Made by a program: the position numbers and the translations under genes
In this document: positions 19,474 through 30,322 of the stretch, piece by piece
How positions within the stretch are numbered: the first letter of the stretch is position 1
How the letters are laid out: the number at the start of each line of letters is the position of its first letter
Source: Mycobacterium bohemicum DSM 44277
GTDB taxonomy: Bacteria > Actinomycetota > Actinomycetes > Mycobacteriales > Mycobacteriaceae
Reading direction: 5' to 3'
Length of the DNA: 64,000 bases
Assembly (NCBI RefSeq): GCF_001053185.1
Contig: NZ_CSTD01000002.1
Coordinates: forward strand, 565,577-629,576
The notes under the pieces: generated by a model
The model's database searches: none
What the model was told of the DNA's origin: nothing
Seen by the model: the letters and a program-made list of their open reading frames with translations, nothing else

Positions 19474-20480
19474 CGGGTGGTTCCTTTCAGACTGCCGATC
19501 GAAAGTGAGCCGTCGTTGCGGGCCGGTGCCGCGGCCGCCGTCGGTGCGGGCGGGGCCGGGGGGTCGTCGAGGAAGTCGAGCGTGGGAGAGAAGAACAACC
19601 CACCGGTGACCGCCGTGGAGAACTCCAGGATGCGGTCGGTGTTGCCCGGCGGATCGCCCAGAAACATGTTCTCGAGCATGCGTTCGGTTACCCGCGGCGT
19701 GCGCGAGTAACCGATGAAGTACGTCCCGTACTCGCCCTTGCCCAATTCGCCGAACGGCATGTTGTGACGCACGATCTTCAGTTCGGTCCCATCGACGTCG
19801 GTGATGACGTTCAGGGCGATGTGCGAGTTCGGGGGCTTGTCTTCATCCCCGAGTTCGAGGTTCTCCAGTTTGGTGCGGCCGATCACCAGTTCCTGCTCGG
19901 TGACCGGCAGCGCGTTCCACGACGACATGTCGTGCACGTACTTCTGCACGTGCACGTAGCAGGAGCCCGCGAAGTCGGGATCCTCGTCGCCGATCCTGGT
20001 GGCGCTGACCGCCAGTGCGCCGTCGGGGTTTTCGGTGCCGTCGACGAAGCCCAGCAGGTCGCGGTTGTCGAAGTAGCGGAATCCGTGCACCTCGTCGACG
20101 ACGGTGACCGCACCCTCCATCGCCCGCAGGATCCGGTCGGCCAGTTCGAAACAGACGTCCAGGCTCTCGGCGCGGATGTGGAACAACAAGTCCCCGGGCG
20201 TGGCCGGCGCGGTGTGCCGCGGGCCCTGCAATTCTTGGAACCGATGCAGTTCTGCCGGCCGCGGGCCCGAAAACAACCTGTCCCAGGCGTCGGAGCCGAT
20301 CGACGCGATCGCCGACAGCCGTTTCGGCGGCTCACGGAAACCGATCGCGCGCACCAGCCCGGAGATGTCCGGCAGCGCGTCGTGCACGGTCTGTTCACCG
20401 CCGTCGTTGATGGTCACCACGACAAAGATCGCGGCAGGCGTCAACGGCTCGAGGACGGGTTGCGGCTGGACCGGAGGCAC
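19470..20480 (-). CDS. DyP-type haem peroxidase, encapsulin cargo
   Basis: Dye-decolourising peroxidase of about 336 residues. It has the distal motif GFVDGTENP (GxxDG), the proximal haem His in IVRHNMPFGE and the distal Arg in YFIGYSRTP. The C-terminus ends in GSLSIGSLKG at about residues 324-333, the cargo-loading peptide that docks inside encapsulin shells, after a Pro/Ala-rich linker. The frame stays open to 20576 through a tandem repeat; GTG 20480 (VPPVQPQPVLEPL) matches the normal DyP N-terminus and is preferred. The M. tuberculosis counterpart is Rv0799c. Confidence 0.93.
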   Translation of the reverse strand: MPPVQPQPVLEPLTPAAIFVVVTINDGGEQTVHDALPDISGLVRAIGFREPPKRLSAIASIGSDAWDRLFSGPRPAELHRFQELQGPRHTAPATPGDLLFHIRAESLDVCFELADRILRAMEGAVTVVDEVHGFRYFDNRDLLGFVDGTENPDGALAVSATRIGDEDPDFAGSCYVHVQKYVHDMSSWNALPVTEQELVIGRTKLENLELGDEDKPPNSHIALNVITDVDGTELKIVRHNMPFGELGKGEYGTYFIGYSRTPRVTERMLENMFLGDPPGNTDRILEFSTAVTGGLFFSPTLDFLDDPPAPPAPTAAAAPARNDGSLSIGSLKGTTR

Positions 20481-20495
20481 TCTCTTGACCCTAGC

Positions 20496-20648
20496 GGCGC
20501 GAGCAAGGAGCCGCGCAATCAGACCTCGCGTGGCGACGGTGAGCGCCGCGCCCGGCGCGAGCGAGGAGCCGCGCAATCAGACCTCGCGTGGCGACGGTGA
20601 GCGCCGCGACCGGCGCGAGCAAGGAGCCGCGCAATCAGACCTCGCGTG
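20496..20648. repeat. 58-bp tandem repeat, about 2.6 copies, MIRU/VNTR-like
   Basis: Three successive units begin at 20496, 20554 and 20612 with GGCGCGAGC and share GGAGCCGCGCAATCAGACCT followed by a GCGTGGCGACGGTGAGCGCC-type segment. The third copy stops after CTCGCGTG. Units differ at only a few positions. The array fills the divergent gap between dyp and pepC and leaves frames open on both strands, as interspersed mycobacterial repeat units often do. Copy number is likely to vary between strains. Confidence 0.9.
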
Positions 20649-20682
20649 AACACCTCGGGCCTGGACAGGCGATGATGTCACC

Positions 20683-21939
20683 ATGCCGGCCAGCGCCGCA
20701 GGCCTCTGCGACTTCATCGACGCCTCCCCGTCGCCGTTTCACGTCTGTGCCACGGTGGCCGCGCGACTCGAGGCCGCCGGTTTCACCGAACTCGCCGAGG
20801 CCGACCGCTGGCCGCGGGGGCCGGGCCGCTACTTCATCGTTCGCGCCGGCTCTCTGGTCGCCTGGAACTCCGACGGCCGCCAAGCGCCATTCCGGATCGT
20901 CGGCGCCCACACCGACAGCCCGAACCTGCGGGTCAAGCAGCACCCGGACCGGCTGGTCGCCGGCTGGCGGGTGGTGGCCCTCGAGCCGTACGGGGGCGCG
21001 TGGCTCAACTCCTGGTTGGACCGAGACCTTGGCATCAGCGGGCGGCTGACGGTGCGGGACGGGGCCGGGGTCGGCCACCGGCTGGTCCGGATCGACGAGC
21101 CGATCCTGCGGGTGCCCCAGCTGGCCATCCATCTGGCCGAGGACCGCAAATCATTGACGCTGGACCCGCAACGGCACGTCAACGGGGTGTGGGGGGTTGG
21201 CCCACAACCGATTTCGTTTATCGACTATGTCGCAGAGCGGGCGGGTGTCGCGCCCGCCGACGTGCTGGCCGCCGACCTGATGACCCATGACCTGACGCCG
21301 TCGAGGGTCATCGCCGCCGACGGGGGCCTGCTGAGCGCCCCGCGACTGGACAACCAGGCCAGTTGCTACGCCGGCCTGGAGGCCCTCCTGGACGCCGAAC
21401 CGAGCGGCTTCCTGCCCGTCGTGGTGCTCTTCGACCACGAAGAAGTCGGGTCCTCCTCCGACCGCGGCGCGCAATCCAACTTGCTGGGCACCGTCCTGGA
21501 GCGCATCGTGCTCGCGGCCGGCGGCAACCGCGAGGACTACCTGCGCCGCCTGCCGTCGTCGCTGCTCGCGTCGGCCGACATGGCGCACGCGACCCACCCC
21601 AACTACCCGGAGCGCCACGAGCCGGGCCACCTGATCGAGGTCAACGCCGGGCCTGTGCTCAAAGTGCACCCCAACCTCCGGTACGCCACGGACGGGCGCA
21701 CGGCGGGAGCTTTCGCGCTGGCGTGCGAGCAGGCGGGGGTGCGGATGCAGCGCTACGAGCATCGCGCCGACCTGCCCTGCGGATCGACGATCGGTCCGCT
21801 GGCGTCGGCGCGGACGGGAATTCCCACCGTCGACGTGGGTGCCGCCCAATTGGCGATGCACTCCGCGCGGGAGCTGATGGGGGCACACGATGTGGCCGCC
21901 TATTCGGCCACGTTGCGGGCGTTCCTCGCTCCGGCGTAG
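20683..21939 (+). CDS. pepC: M18-family aminopeptidase
   Basis: Dinuclear-zinc aminopeptidase of 418 residues, aspartyl-aminopeptidase/aminopeptidase I family, cytosolic and likely a large oligomer. Zinc-ligand regions are visible: [12 protein letters not shown] near residue 75, [14 protein letters not shown] near residue 218, [16 protein letters not shown] near residue 250 and [19 protein letters not shown] near residue 370. The ATG at 20683 begins shortly after the tandem repeat. The M. tuberculosis homologue (Rv0800) also lies next to the dyp gene. Confidence 0.93.
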   Translation: MPASAAGLCDFIDASPSPFHVCATVAARLEAAGFTELAEADRWPRGPGRYFIVRAGSLVAWNSDGRQAPFRIVGAHTDSPNLRVKQHPDRLVAGWRVVALEPYGGAWLNSWLDRDLGISGRLTVRDGAGVGHRLVRIDEPILRVPQLAIHLAEDRKSLTLDPQRHVNGVWGVGPQPISFIDYVAERAGVAPADVLAADLMTHDLTPSRVIAADGGLLSAPRLDNQASCYAGLEALLDAEPSGFLPVVVLFDHEEVGSSSDRGAQSNLLGTVLERIVLAAGGNREDYLRRLPSSLLASADMAHATHPNYPERHEPGHLIEVNAGPVLKVHPNLRYATDGRTAGAFALACEQAGVRMQRYEHRADLPCGSTIGPLASARTGIPTVDVGAAQLAMHSARELMGAHDVAAYSATLRAFLAPA

Positions 21940-22028
21940 CCGCGGCTTCGGCCCCTGCCGCGGGTGTGAGAACCGCGACGCCCCAGCGCCGTGTCGCGTC
22001 GTGAGATTCCCACGCGCCGGCGAGTCCC

Positions 22029-24347
<2,319 letters not shown>

Positions 24348-24379
24348 CTCGGCTTCAGGCGCGGTCCCTGGCCTTTTCT

Positions 24380-24540
24380 ATGGCCGGGGCCCTGGTCGGC
24401 TGGAGCTTTGTCGGCCCCCGGCTGCCCACCGCCTGGCGGGTTGCTGTGCAGGCGATCGCCGGCGCGCTGCTGGTGCGGGCTACCGGCGCCCACCTGCGGC
24501 TGCGCCCGCCGGGGGTGTGGACCGGGCTGCGGGTCGGTTC
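24380..24540 (+). pseudogene. 5' remnant of a membrane protein gene (Rv0804-like)
   Basis: The frame from ATG 24380 reads MAGALVGWSFVGPRLPTAWR, then AVQAIAGALLVRATGAHLRL and RPPGVWTGLRVGSAA, a hydrophobic CPBP/membrane-type N-terminus. It then dissolves into an Arg-rich, low-complexity translation until a stop at 24784. From about 24541 the homology shifts to another frame and another family (next entry). It lies where M. tuberculosis has Rv0804. Assignment to that gene is from position and general character, so it is moderately secure. Confidence 0.55.
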
Positions 24541-24821
24541 CGCGGCGGGCGCGGCGGACCGCGCGCACCATGGCCGCCGTGGCGCCCGGCGCCAGCGTGG
24601 AGATCAGGATCCCGCCGTTTGCGGCCGTCCAGTGCATCGAGGGGCCCAGGCATACCCGGGGCACCCCGCCCAACGTCGTGGAGACCGATCCCCGGACCTG
24701 GCTGCTGCTGGTCACCGGGATGGTGTCGCTGGCCGAGGCCAAGGGCACCGGCGCGCTGACCCTGTCCGGCTCCCGAGCCGGTGAGATAGACCACTGGCTG
24801 CCCCTGTTCGATGTCGGCTGA
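24541..24821 (+). pseudogene. 3' remnant of a sterol-carrier-family gene (Rv0807-like)
   Basis: The frame covering ATG 24570 to 24821 reads VAPGASVEIRIPPFAAVQCI, then EGPRHTRGTPPNVVETDPRTWLLL, ending DHWLPLFDVG. This is the conserved C-terminal two thirds of the small sterol-carrier-family protein that normally precedes purF in mycobacteria (about 129 residues in M. tuberculosis). Only about 90 residues remain and the N-terminal third is replaced by sequence of the preceding remnant. An 83-residue product from ATG 24570 could still be made, so it may be a truncated gene rather than a dead one. Confidence 0.7.
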
Positions 24822-24958
24822 ATATAACCCTGAACTGCAGGTTTAGGGTGCCGCGCGAGAAATTCCGCGGCCAACACGCCCGGTGGATTCGGCGCCGGGG
24901 CCATCGGGCCCGTAGACTTCTGGACGTCACCAACCGTTCCCCGGGGAGCCGCCGAATC

Positions 24959-26494
24959 GTGACCGTCCAGGAGCCCGAGCAGGACCTGAACTCGCCCCGT
25001 GAAGAGTGTGGTGTATTCGGGGTCTGGGCCCCGGGCGAGGAAGTCGCCAAGCTCACCTATTACGGCTTGTACGCGCTGCAGCATCGCGGCCAGGAGGCCG
25101 CCGGAATCGCCGTCGCCGACGGCTCGCAGGTGCTGGTCTTCAAGGATCTCGGCCTGGTCAGCCAGGTGTTCGACGAGCAGACCCTGGCGGCGATGCAGGG
25201 CCACGTCGCGATCGGCCACTGCCGGTACTCCACCACGGGCGACACCACCTGGGAGAACGCCCAGCCGGTGTTCCGTAACACCGCGGCCGGCACCGGTGTG
25301 GCCTTGGGGCACAACGGAAACCTCGTCAACACCGCCGAGCTCGCCGCGCGGGCGCGCGACGCGGGGTTGATCGCCCGCCGCTGCCCGGCCCCGGCGACGA
25401 CGGATTCCGACATCCTGGGCGCACTGCTGGCCCACGGGTCGGCCGACTCCTCGCTGGAGCAGGCGGCGCTGGAGCTGCTGCCGACCGTGCGGGGAGCGTT
25501 CTGCCTGACCTTCATGGACGAGAACACGCTGTACGCCTGCCGCGATCCGCATGGCGTTCGGCCGCTTTCGCTCGGGCGGCTGGACCGCGGCTGGGTCGTC
25601 GCGTCCGAAACGGCCGCCCTCGACATCGTCGGCGCCTCGTTCGTCCGCGACATCGAGCCGGGCGAACTGCTGGCGATCGACGCCGACGGCGTGCGCTCCA
25701 CCCGTTTCGCCAACCCGACCCCCAAGGGCTGCGTCTTCGAGTACGTGTACCTGGCGCGACCGGACAGCACGATCGCCGGCCGGTCCGTGCACGCCACCCG
25801 GGTGGAGATCGGCCGCCGGCTGGCCCACGAATGCCCGGTCGAGGCCGACCTGGTGATCGGCGTCCCGGAATCGGGCACACCCGCCGCGGTCGGATATGCG
25901 CAGGAGTCCGGCGTTCCGTACGGCCAGGGCCTGATGAAGAACGCCTACGTCGGGCGGACCTTCATCCAGCCGTCGCAGACCATCCGCCAGCTCGGCATCC
26001 GGCTCAAGCTCAATCCGCTGCGCGAGGTGATCCGCGGCAAGCGGCTCGTCGTCGTCGACGACTCGATCGTGCGGGGCAACACCCAGCGCGCCTTGCTGCG
26101 GATGCTGCGCGAGGCCGGCGCCCTCGAGGTGCATGTGCGCATCGCGTCGCCACCGGTGAAATGGCCGTGCTTCTACGGCATCGACTTCCCCTCGCCGGCC
26201 GAGCTGATCGCCAACGCCGTCGAGGACAAAGAGGAAATGCTGGAAGCGGTCCGGCACGCGATCGGGGCCGACACGCTGGGCTACATCTCGCTGCGGGGGC
26301 TGGTCGCGGCCTCCGAGCAGCCCGCGTCGCGGCTGTGCACCGCCTGCTTCGACGGCAGGTATCCGATCGAATTGCCCGGCGAGAACGCGCTGGGCAAGAA
26401 CGTCGTCGAGCACATGCTCGCCAACGCGGCGCGCGGCGGAGACTTCGTCGGGCTCGACGCGCTGGCCCCCGACGACGTCCCGGTCGTGCGCTGA
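24959..26494 (+). CDS. purF: Amidophosphoribosyltransferase
   Basis: PurF makes phosphoribosylamine from PRPP and glutamine, the committed step of purine synthesis. The protein is about 511 residues. The N-terminal glutaminase has its nucleophile Cys in REECGVFGVW (Cys17), so a short propeptide must be removed. The PRPP loop is VVVDDSIVRGNTQ near residue 362, and an Fe-S-type Cys set is suggested by WPCFYGIDF and LCTACFDG. Start GTG 24959 follows GGGGAG at good distance; the frame is open farther up but loses similarity. It lies directly behind the deletion scar. Confidence 0.94.
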   Translation: MTVQEPEQDLNSPREECGVFGVWAPGEEVAKLTYYGLYALQHRGQEAAGIAVADGSQVLVFKDLGLVSQVFDEQTLAAMQGHVAIGHCRYSTTGDTTWENAQPVFRNTAAGTGVALGHNGNLVNTAELAARARDAGLIARRCPAPATTDSDILGALLAHGSADSSLEQAALELLPTVRGAFCLTFMDENTLYACRDPHGVRPLSLGRLDRGWVVASETAALDIVGASFVRDIEPGELLAIDADGVRSTRFANPTPKGCVFEYVYLARPDSTIAGRSVHATRVEIGRRLAHECPVEADLVIGVPESGTPAAVGYAQESGVPYGQGLMKNAYVGRTFIQPSQTIRQLGIRLKLNPLREVIRGKRLVVVDDSIVRGNTQRALLRMLREAGALEVHVRIASPPVKWPCFYGIDFPSPAELIANAVEDKEEMLEAVRHAIGADTLGYISLRGLVAASEQPASRLCTACFDGRYPIELPGENALGKNVVEHMLANAARGGDFVGLDALAPDDVPVVR

Positions 26495-26542
26495 GCAAGT
26501 GCCGATACTAGCGATGAGCGCCGACCGGTAGCCTTTATCGCG

Positions 26543-27637
26543 ATGACGGATCCCGGAAAAAGTCCCGGACGCAGCCCGGGCAGCCAGGGCATCACCTATG
26601 CATCCGCTGGCGTGGACATCGAAGCCGGTGACCGCGCCGTCGAAATGTTCAAGCCGCTGGCCACGAAGGCGACCAGGCCCGAAGTGCGCGGCGGCCTCGG
26701 CGGATTCGCCGGCCTGTTCGCGCTGCGCGGCGGCTACCGCGAGCCGGTGCTGGCGGCCTCCACCGACGGGGTGGGTACCAAGCTGGCGGTGGCCCAGGCG
26801 ATGGACAAGCACGACACCGTCGGCCTGGATCTGGTCGCGATGGTGGTCGACGACCTCGTGGTGTGCGGCGCCGAGCCCCTGTTCCTGCAGGACTACATCG
26901 CGGTGGGCCGGACGGTTCCGGAACGCGTGGGCGCGATCGTGTCGGGCATCGCCGACGGTTGCGTGCGCGCGGGCTGCGCGCTGCTGGGCGGCGAAACCGC
27001 CGAGCACCCGGGCCTGATGGAGCCGGATCACTACGACATCTCCGCGACCGGTGTCGGCGTCGTCGAGGCCGACGACGTGCTGGGGCCCGACCGGGTGAAA
27101 CCCGGCGACGTCGTGATCGCGCTGGGCTCCTCGGGCCTGCATTCCAACGGCTACTCGCTGGCCCGCACGGTCCTGCTGGAGATCGACCGGATGAACCTCG
27201 CCGGATACGTGGAGGAGTTCGGCCGCACCCTGGGCGAGGAATTGCTGGAACCCACCCGGATCTACGCCAAGGACTGTCTGGCGTTGGCCGCCGAAACCCA
27301 GGTCCGCACGTTCTGCCACGTGACCGGCGGCGGGCTGGCGGGCAACCTGCAGCGCGTCATGCCGCAGGGGCTGGTGGCCGAGGTGGACCGCGGCACGTGG
27401 ACGCCCGCACCGGTGTTCGCGATGATCGCGCAGCGGGGGCGGGTGAGCCGCGACGAGATGGAGAAGACGTTCAACATGGGCGTCGGCATGATCGCCGTCG
27501 TCGCCCCCGAAGACACCGACCGCGCGTTGGCCATCCTGACCGCGCGGCACCTGAACAGCTGGGTGTTGGGCACGATCTGCAAGGGCGGAAAAGAAGGCCC
27601 GAGGGCAAAGCTGGTCGGGCAGCACCCGAGATTCTGA
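26543..27637 (+). CDS. purM: AIR synthase (FGAM cyclo-ligase)
   Basis: PurM closes the imidazole ring of FGAM with ATP. 364 residues. ITYASAGVDIEAGDRAVE opens the domain, STDGVGTKLAVAQ is the ATP/metal motif near residue 74, and LLGGETAEHPG near residue 150 and GSSGLHSNGYSLAR near residue 194 complete the PurM signature. It follows purF with 48 bp between and is probably co-transcribed or driven by a weak TAGCCT box just before the ATG. A hairpin follows the stop. Confidence 0.95.
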   Translation: MTDPGKSPGRSPGSQGITYASAGVDIEAGDRAVEMFKPLATKATRPEVRGGLGGFAGLFALRGGYREPVLAASTDGVGTKLAVAQAMDKHDTVGLDLVAMVVDDLVVCGAEPLFLQDYIAVGRTVPERVGAIVSGIADGCVRAGCALLGGETAEHPGLMEPDHYDISATGVGVVEADDVLGPDRVKPGDVVIALGSSGLHSNGYSLARTVLLEIDRMNLAGYVEEFGRTLGEELLEPTRIYAKDCLALAAETQVRTFCHVTGGGLAGNLQRVMPQGLVAEVDRGTWTPAPVFAMIAQRGRVSRDEMEKTFNMGVGMIAVVAPEDTDRALAILTARHLNSWVLGTICKGGKEGPRAKLVGQHPRF

Positions 27638-27663
27638 AGGAGCGGGCCGTTTTCCCGCCGCGC

Positions 27664-27684
27664 CGCCGCCCGATCCGGGCGGCG
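27664..27684. terminator. Bidirectional terminator-like hairpin between purM and the DUF3073 gene
   Basis: Arms CGCCGCCCG and CGGGCGGCG pair perfectly over nine bases around a three-base loop ATC. The hairpin lies in the 56-bp convergent gap, so it could stop transcription from both sides. There is no U-tract, which is common for mycobacterial terminators. Confidence 0.55.
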
Positions 27685-27693
27685 GGTCAGGCG

Positions 27694-27879
27694 CTAGGGG
27701 CGCCAGTCATCGGGTTCTTGCCAGGGCTCGCCGAGGCCTTCCTCGTCCAGTTCGCTGGAGTCGTCGGCACCCGTCCCTGACAGCTCGCGCTGTAGCCGCT
27801 CGAAGTCGGTCTGCGGGGAACTGTATTTGAGTTCTCTCGCAACCTTGGTCTGCTTTGCCTTAGCCCGGCCGCGGCCCAT
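27694..27879 (-). CDS. DUF3073 small protein, Rv0810c-like
   Basis: A 61-residue actinobacterial protein starting MGRGRAKAKQTKVARELKYS, the invariant head of DUF3073, followed by TDFERLQRELSG and an acidic tail ending EPWQEPDDWRP. The basic head and acidic tail suggest nucleic acid or ribosome contact, but the function is not established. The longer frame to 28023 includes a non-conserved extension; ATG 27879 is preferred, with a GGGGG-rich region before it. It is found next to purM in M. tuberculosis as well. Confidence 0.88.
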   Translation of the reverse strand: MGRGRAKAKQTKVARELKYSSPQTDFERLQRELSGTGADDSSELDEEGLGEPWQEPDDWRP

Positions 27880-28026
27880 GGGGGAACCCCCTCGCGCAAT
27901 AACGGAGCGGCCTAACAAGTAGGCGGCTCCGATCTCCTGGTTTCGTTTTTGTCCTGCCGACAGTTTACCGTGCCTCACGGTCGGGCGCCGATGCCCCCTG
28001 CCCGCGGTGGCGGACTTCATCACCGA

Positions 28027-29115
28027 TTATCTCGTACCGCCGCGCAAACGTTCAACGGCGAGGCGGCCCGCTCCGATCCCGTCGTCCGACGGTAGTGAAT
28101 CGGGGTCGACGACCGCCGCGACGGCACCCTCGGCGCCGGTCACCAACGGGGTGTCGGCGGGCAATCCCCGCTTGACCGACGCCAGCGCCACCGGCCCGAG
28201 GTCGACGTGCTCGACGACGGTCCCGAGGCGTCCCACGGCGCGACCGCCGGCCAGCACCGGGTCGCCCGTCGACGGCCGATCCGCCGACCCGTCCAGGTGC
28301 AGCAGGACGAGCATTCTGGGCGGCCGGCCGAGGTTGTGCACCCGCGCCACCGTCTCCTGGCCGCGATAGCAGCCCTTGTCCAGGTGGACGGCCCCTTCGC
28401 CGGGACCGCCGATCCACCCGACCTCGTGCGGAATGGTGCGCTCGTCGGTGTCGACCCCGAGCCGCGGCCGCAGCGCGGCCACCCGGTGCGCTTCGTACGC
28501 CCACACCCCGGCGGGCCGGACGTCGAGGCGCTCGCGCCAGGCCCCGGACGCGGCCCGTGGGACCAGCAGGTCCAGTTCGATCTGCCCGGCGGGGTGGCCG
28601 GGCATCCGCCGCACAAAGCCGCCGCCGGCGAGGGGAACCGCGGTCATCTCGGCGGGCAATTCAACGACACCGATCGCGTCGAGCACCGACCGCTCGGCGA
28701 GCCGGGGCCCCAGCAGCGACAGCACCGCCATGTCGGCCGCCGCGGGCGTCACCTCCGACCAGAACACCATCTTGCGCAGGTAGGCCAGCAGCGGCTCACC
28801 GCGCCATGGTTCGGTGTCGAGATAGGTGGTGCCGTCCAGCTCTGTCTGGATCCAGTGGTCCTCGACCCGGCCCTGGCCGTCGAGGCTGAGATTCTGCGTG
28901 CTGGCGCCGTCGGGGAGTCCGCTGACGTGCTGGGTGGAGATGTTGTGCAGCCAGCCCTGCCGGTCGCCGCCGGTGAGGGTGAGCACCGCGCGGTGGGAGC
29001 GATCCACGACGACCGCGTCGGTTTCGGCGGCCCGCTGTTCGCCCAGGGGATCGCCGTAATGCCAGACGCTGCCGGCGTCGGGCCCGGGGTCGGGTGCGGG
29101 GACTGCGCGATTCAC
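28027..29115 (-). CDS. ygfZ: YgfZ/GcvT-family folate-binding Fe-S maintenance protein
   Basis: A 362-residue protein of the YgfZ family, tetrahydrofolate-binding factors that support Fe-S enzymes such as MiaB. The signature KGCYRGQETVARVHNLGRPP (Lys-Gly-Cys-Tyr-x-Gly-Gln-Glu) lies near residue 245, with a GcvT-like fold before it (GDRQGWLHNISTQHVSGL). It is divergent from pabC, another folate-linked gene, with 66 bp between. The same pair occurs in M. tuberculosis (Rv0811c-Rv0812). Confidence 0.9.
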   Translation of the reverse strand: MNRAVPAPDPGPDAGSVWHYGDPLGEQRAAETDAVVVDRSHRAVLTLTGGDRQGWLHNISTQHVSGLPDGASTQNLSLDGQGRVEDHWIQTELDGTTYLDTEPWRGEPLLAYLRKMVFWSEVTPAAADMAVLSLLGPRLAERSVLDAIGVVELPAEMTAVPLAGGGFVRRMPGHPAGQIELDLLVPRAASGAWRERLDVRPAGVWAYEAHRVAALRPRLGVDTDERTIPHEVGWIGGPGEGAVHLDKGCYRGQETVARVHNLGRPPRMLVLLHLDGSADRPSTGDPVLAGGRAVGRLGTVVEHVDLGPVALASVKRGLPADTPLVTGAEGAVAAVVDPDSLPSDDGIGAGRLAVERLRGGTR

Positions 29116-29181
29116 ACGTCAACTCTACGGACCCGACCGGGCGGCCCGCGCGGTCGACGGCCGCCGCTAGGCTTCTCGTCC

Positions 29182-30066
29182 ATGGCCGGCCTGACGGGTG
29201 TGATCGTCACGCTGGACGGCGAGATCCAACCGCCCGGAACGCCATTGCTGCACGCCGACGACCTTGCGGTGCTTCGGGGCGACGGCGTCTTCGAGACGCT
29301 GCTGGTCCGCGCCGGCGCCGCGGGCCTGGTGGAGTCGCACCTGCAGCGGCTGACCCAGTCGGCCAAAGCGCTTGAACTGCCCGCTCCGGACCTTCCGGCG
29401 TGGCGAGCCGCGATCGGCGTGGCCACCCGGCAGTGGGCCGCCCACACCGCCGACGAGGGCGCGATGCGGCTGATCTACAGCCGCGGACGGGAGGGCGGTT
29501 CGGCGCCGACGGCCTACGTGATGGTCACCGCGGTCCCGGAGCGGGTGACCGCGGTGCGGCGCGACGGGCTGGCGGCCGTCACGCTGGATCGGGGCTTGCC
29601 CGCGGGCGGCATCGACGCGATGCCCTGGCTGCTGGCCGGCGCCAAGACGCTGTCGTATGCGGTCAACATGGCCGCGTTGCGGCACGCCGCGCGCCACGGC
29701 GCGGGTGACGTGGTGTTCGTCAGCTCCGACGGCTACGTCCTGGAAGGCCCGCGCTCGACGGTCGTGATCGCCGTCGCACCCGAGCGGCCGGGCGGGAAGC
29801 CGTGCCTGCTGACGCCGCCGCCGTGGTATCCGATCCTGCGGGGCACCACGCAGCAGGCCCTGTTCGAGGTGGCGCGGGCCGAAGGCTACGACTGCGACTA
29901 CCGGTCGCTGCGCGTCGCGGATCTGCATGCCGCGCAGGGGGTCTGGCTGGTGTCGAGCATGACCCTGGCCGCGCGGGTGCACACCCTCGATGGCCGCCGA
30001 CTGGTGCGGCCGCCGATGGCCGCCGATTTCGCCCGGCTGGTCGACTCGGCGATCGCTGAGCGCTGA
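29182..30066 (+). CDS. pabC: Aminodeoxychorismate lyase-type PLP enzyme
   Basis: A fold-type IV PLP enzyme of 294 residues. It probably converts 4-amino-4-deoxychorismate to p-aminobenzoate for folate synthesis, though branched-chain or D-amino acid aminotransferases share the fold. DDLAVLRGDGVFETLLV is the N-terminal signature. The PLP lysine is in LLAGAKTLSYAVNMAA, and VFVSSDGYVLEGPRSTVVI provides the Glu and phosphate-binding region. The ATG at 29182 is chosen because the frame from 28207 runs antisense through ygfZ. A structured element follows the stop. Confidence 0.87.
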   Translation: MAGLTGVIVTLDGEIQPPGTPLLHADDLAVLRGDGVFETLLVRAGAAGLVESHLQRLTQSAKALELPAPDLPAWRAAIGVATRQWAAHTADEGAMRLIYSRGREGGSAPTAYVMVTAVPERVTAVRRDGLAAVTLDRGLPAGGIDAMPWLLAGAKTLSYAVNMAALRHAARHGAGDVVFVSSDGYVLEGPRSTVVIAVAPERPGGKPCLLTPPPWYPILRGTTQQALFEVARAEGYDCDYRSLRVADLHAAQGVWLVSSMTLAARVHTLDGRRLVRPPMAADFARLVDSAIAER

Positions 30067-30109
30067 ATTCTGTTGTTGGCGGGCCGGATCACGGGTACGG
30101 TCGGCCGTA

Positions 30110-30227
30110 CACAAGAAGGGAGGTGGTCCGCGAAATTGATAGCTTCATGGACATGTGAGGTGGCTGCGCGCTAGCGCATCCGCTCGGAAGAGCCGGCCTG
30201 CCGCTGGCGAATTCCCCGCAGTCACCC
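30110..30227 (+). other. Leader-like segment with a near-perfect ribosome site and tiny ORFs
   Basis: AAGGGAGGTGGTC at 30116-30128 is almost the full anti-16S complement. Three small frames follow it: GTG 30123-30158 (11 residues, VREIDSFMDM at the end), TTG 30136-30174 (12 residues, MIASWTCEVAAR, best ribosome-site spacing) and GTG 30155, whose start overlaps the first stop. The block is followed by the large hairpin at 30228. No gene on this strand follows, so it looks like an orphan attenuator or a small RNA/peptide gene. Function not known. Confidence 0.45.
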
Positions 30228-30274
30228 GGCCCCCGAGCGTCCGGTCCGTCCAACCGGAATGTCGCTCGGGGGCC
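30228..30274. terminator. Long GC-rich hairpin after pabC
   Basis: GGCCCCCGAGCG (30228-30239) pairs with CGCTCGGGGGCC (30263-30274). Inside it TCCGGT (30240-30245) pairs with ACCGGA (30253-30258), leaving a seven-base loop and a four-base bulge: 18 paired positions without mismatch. It sits between convergent pabC and the nitrobindin gene and can act as a terminator in both directions, or as the 3' hairpin of the leader-like segment before it. Confidence 0.65.
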
Positions 30275-30322
30275 GCACCATGTCAGGACCTACGCGACCG
30301 CTTCCGCGGGGCCGCCTCGCCG

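Noticed and set aside
30123..30158. Selenocysteine reading of the TGA in the 11-codon frame after pabC
   Set aside because: No SECIS-like loop right after the TGA and no selenoprotein family match; an ordinary stop with a start/stop overlap is simpler.
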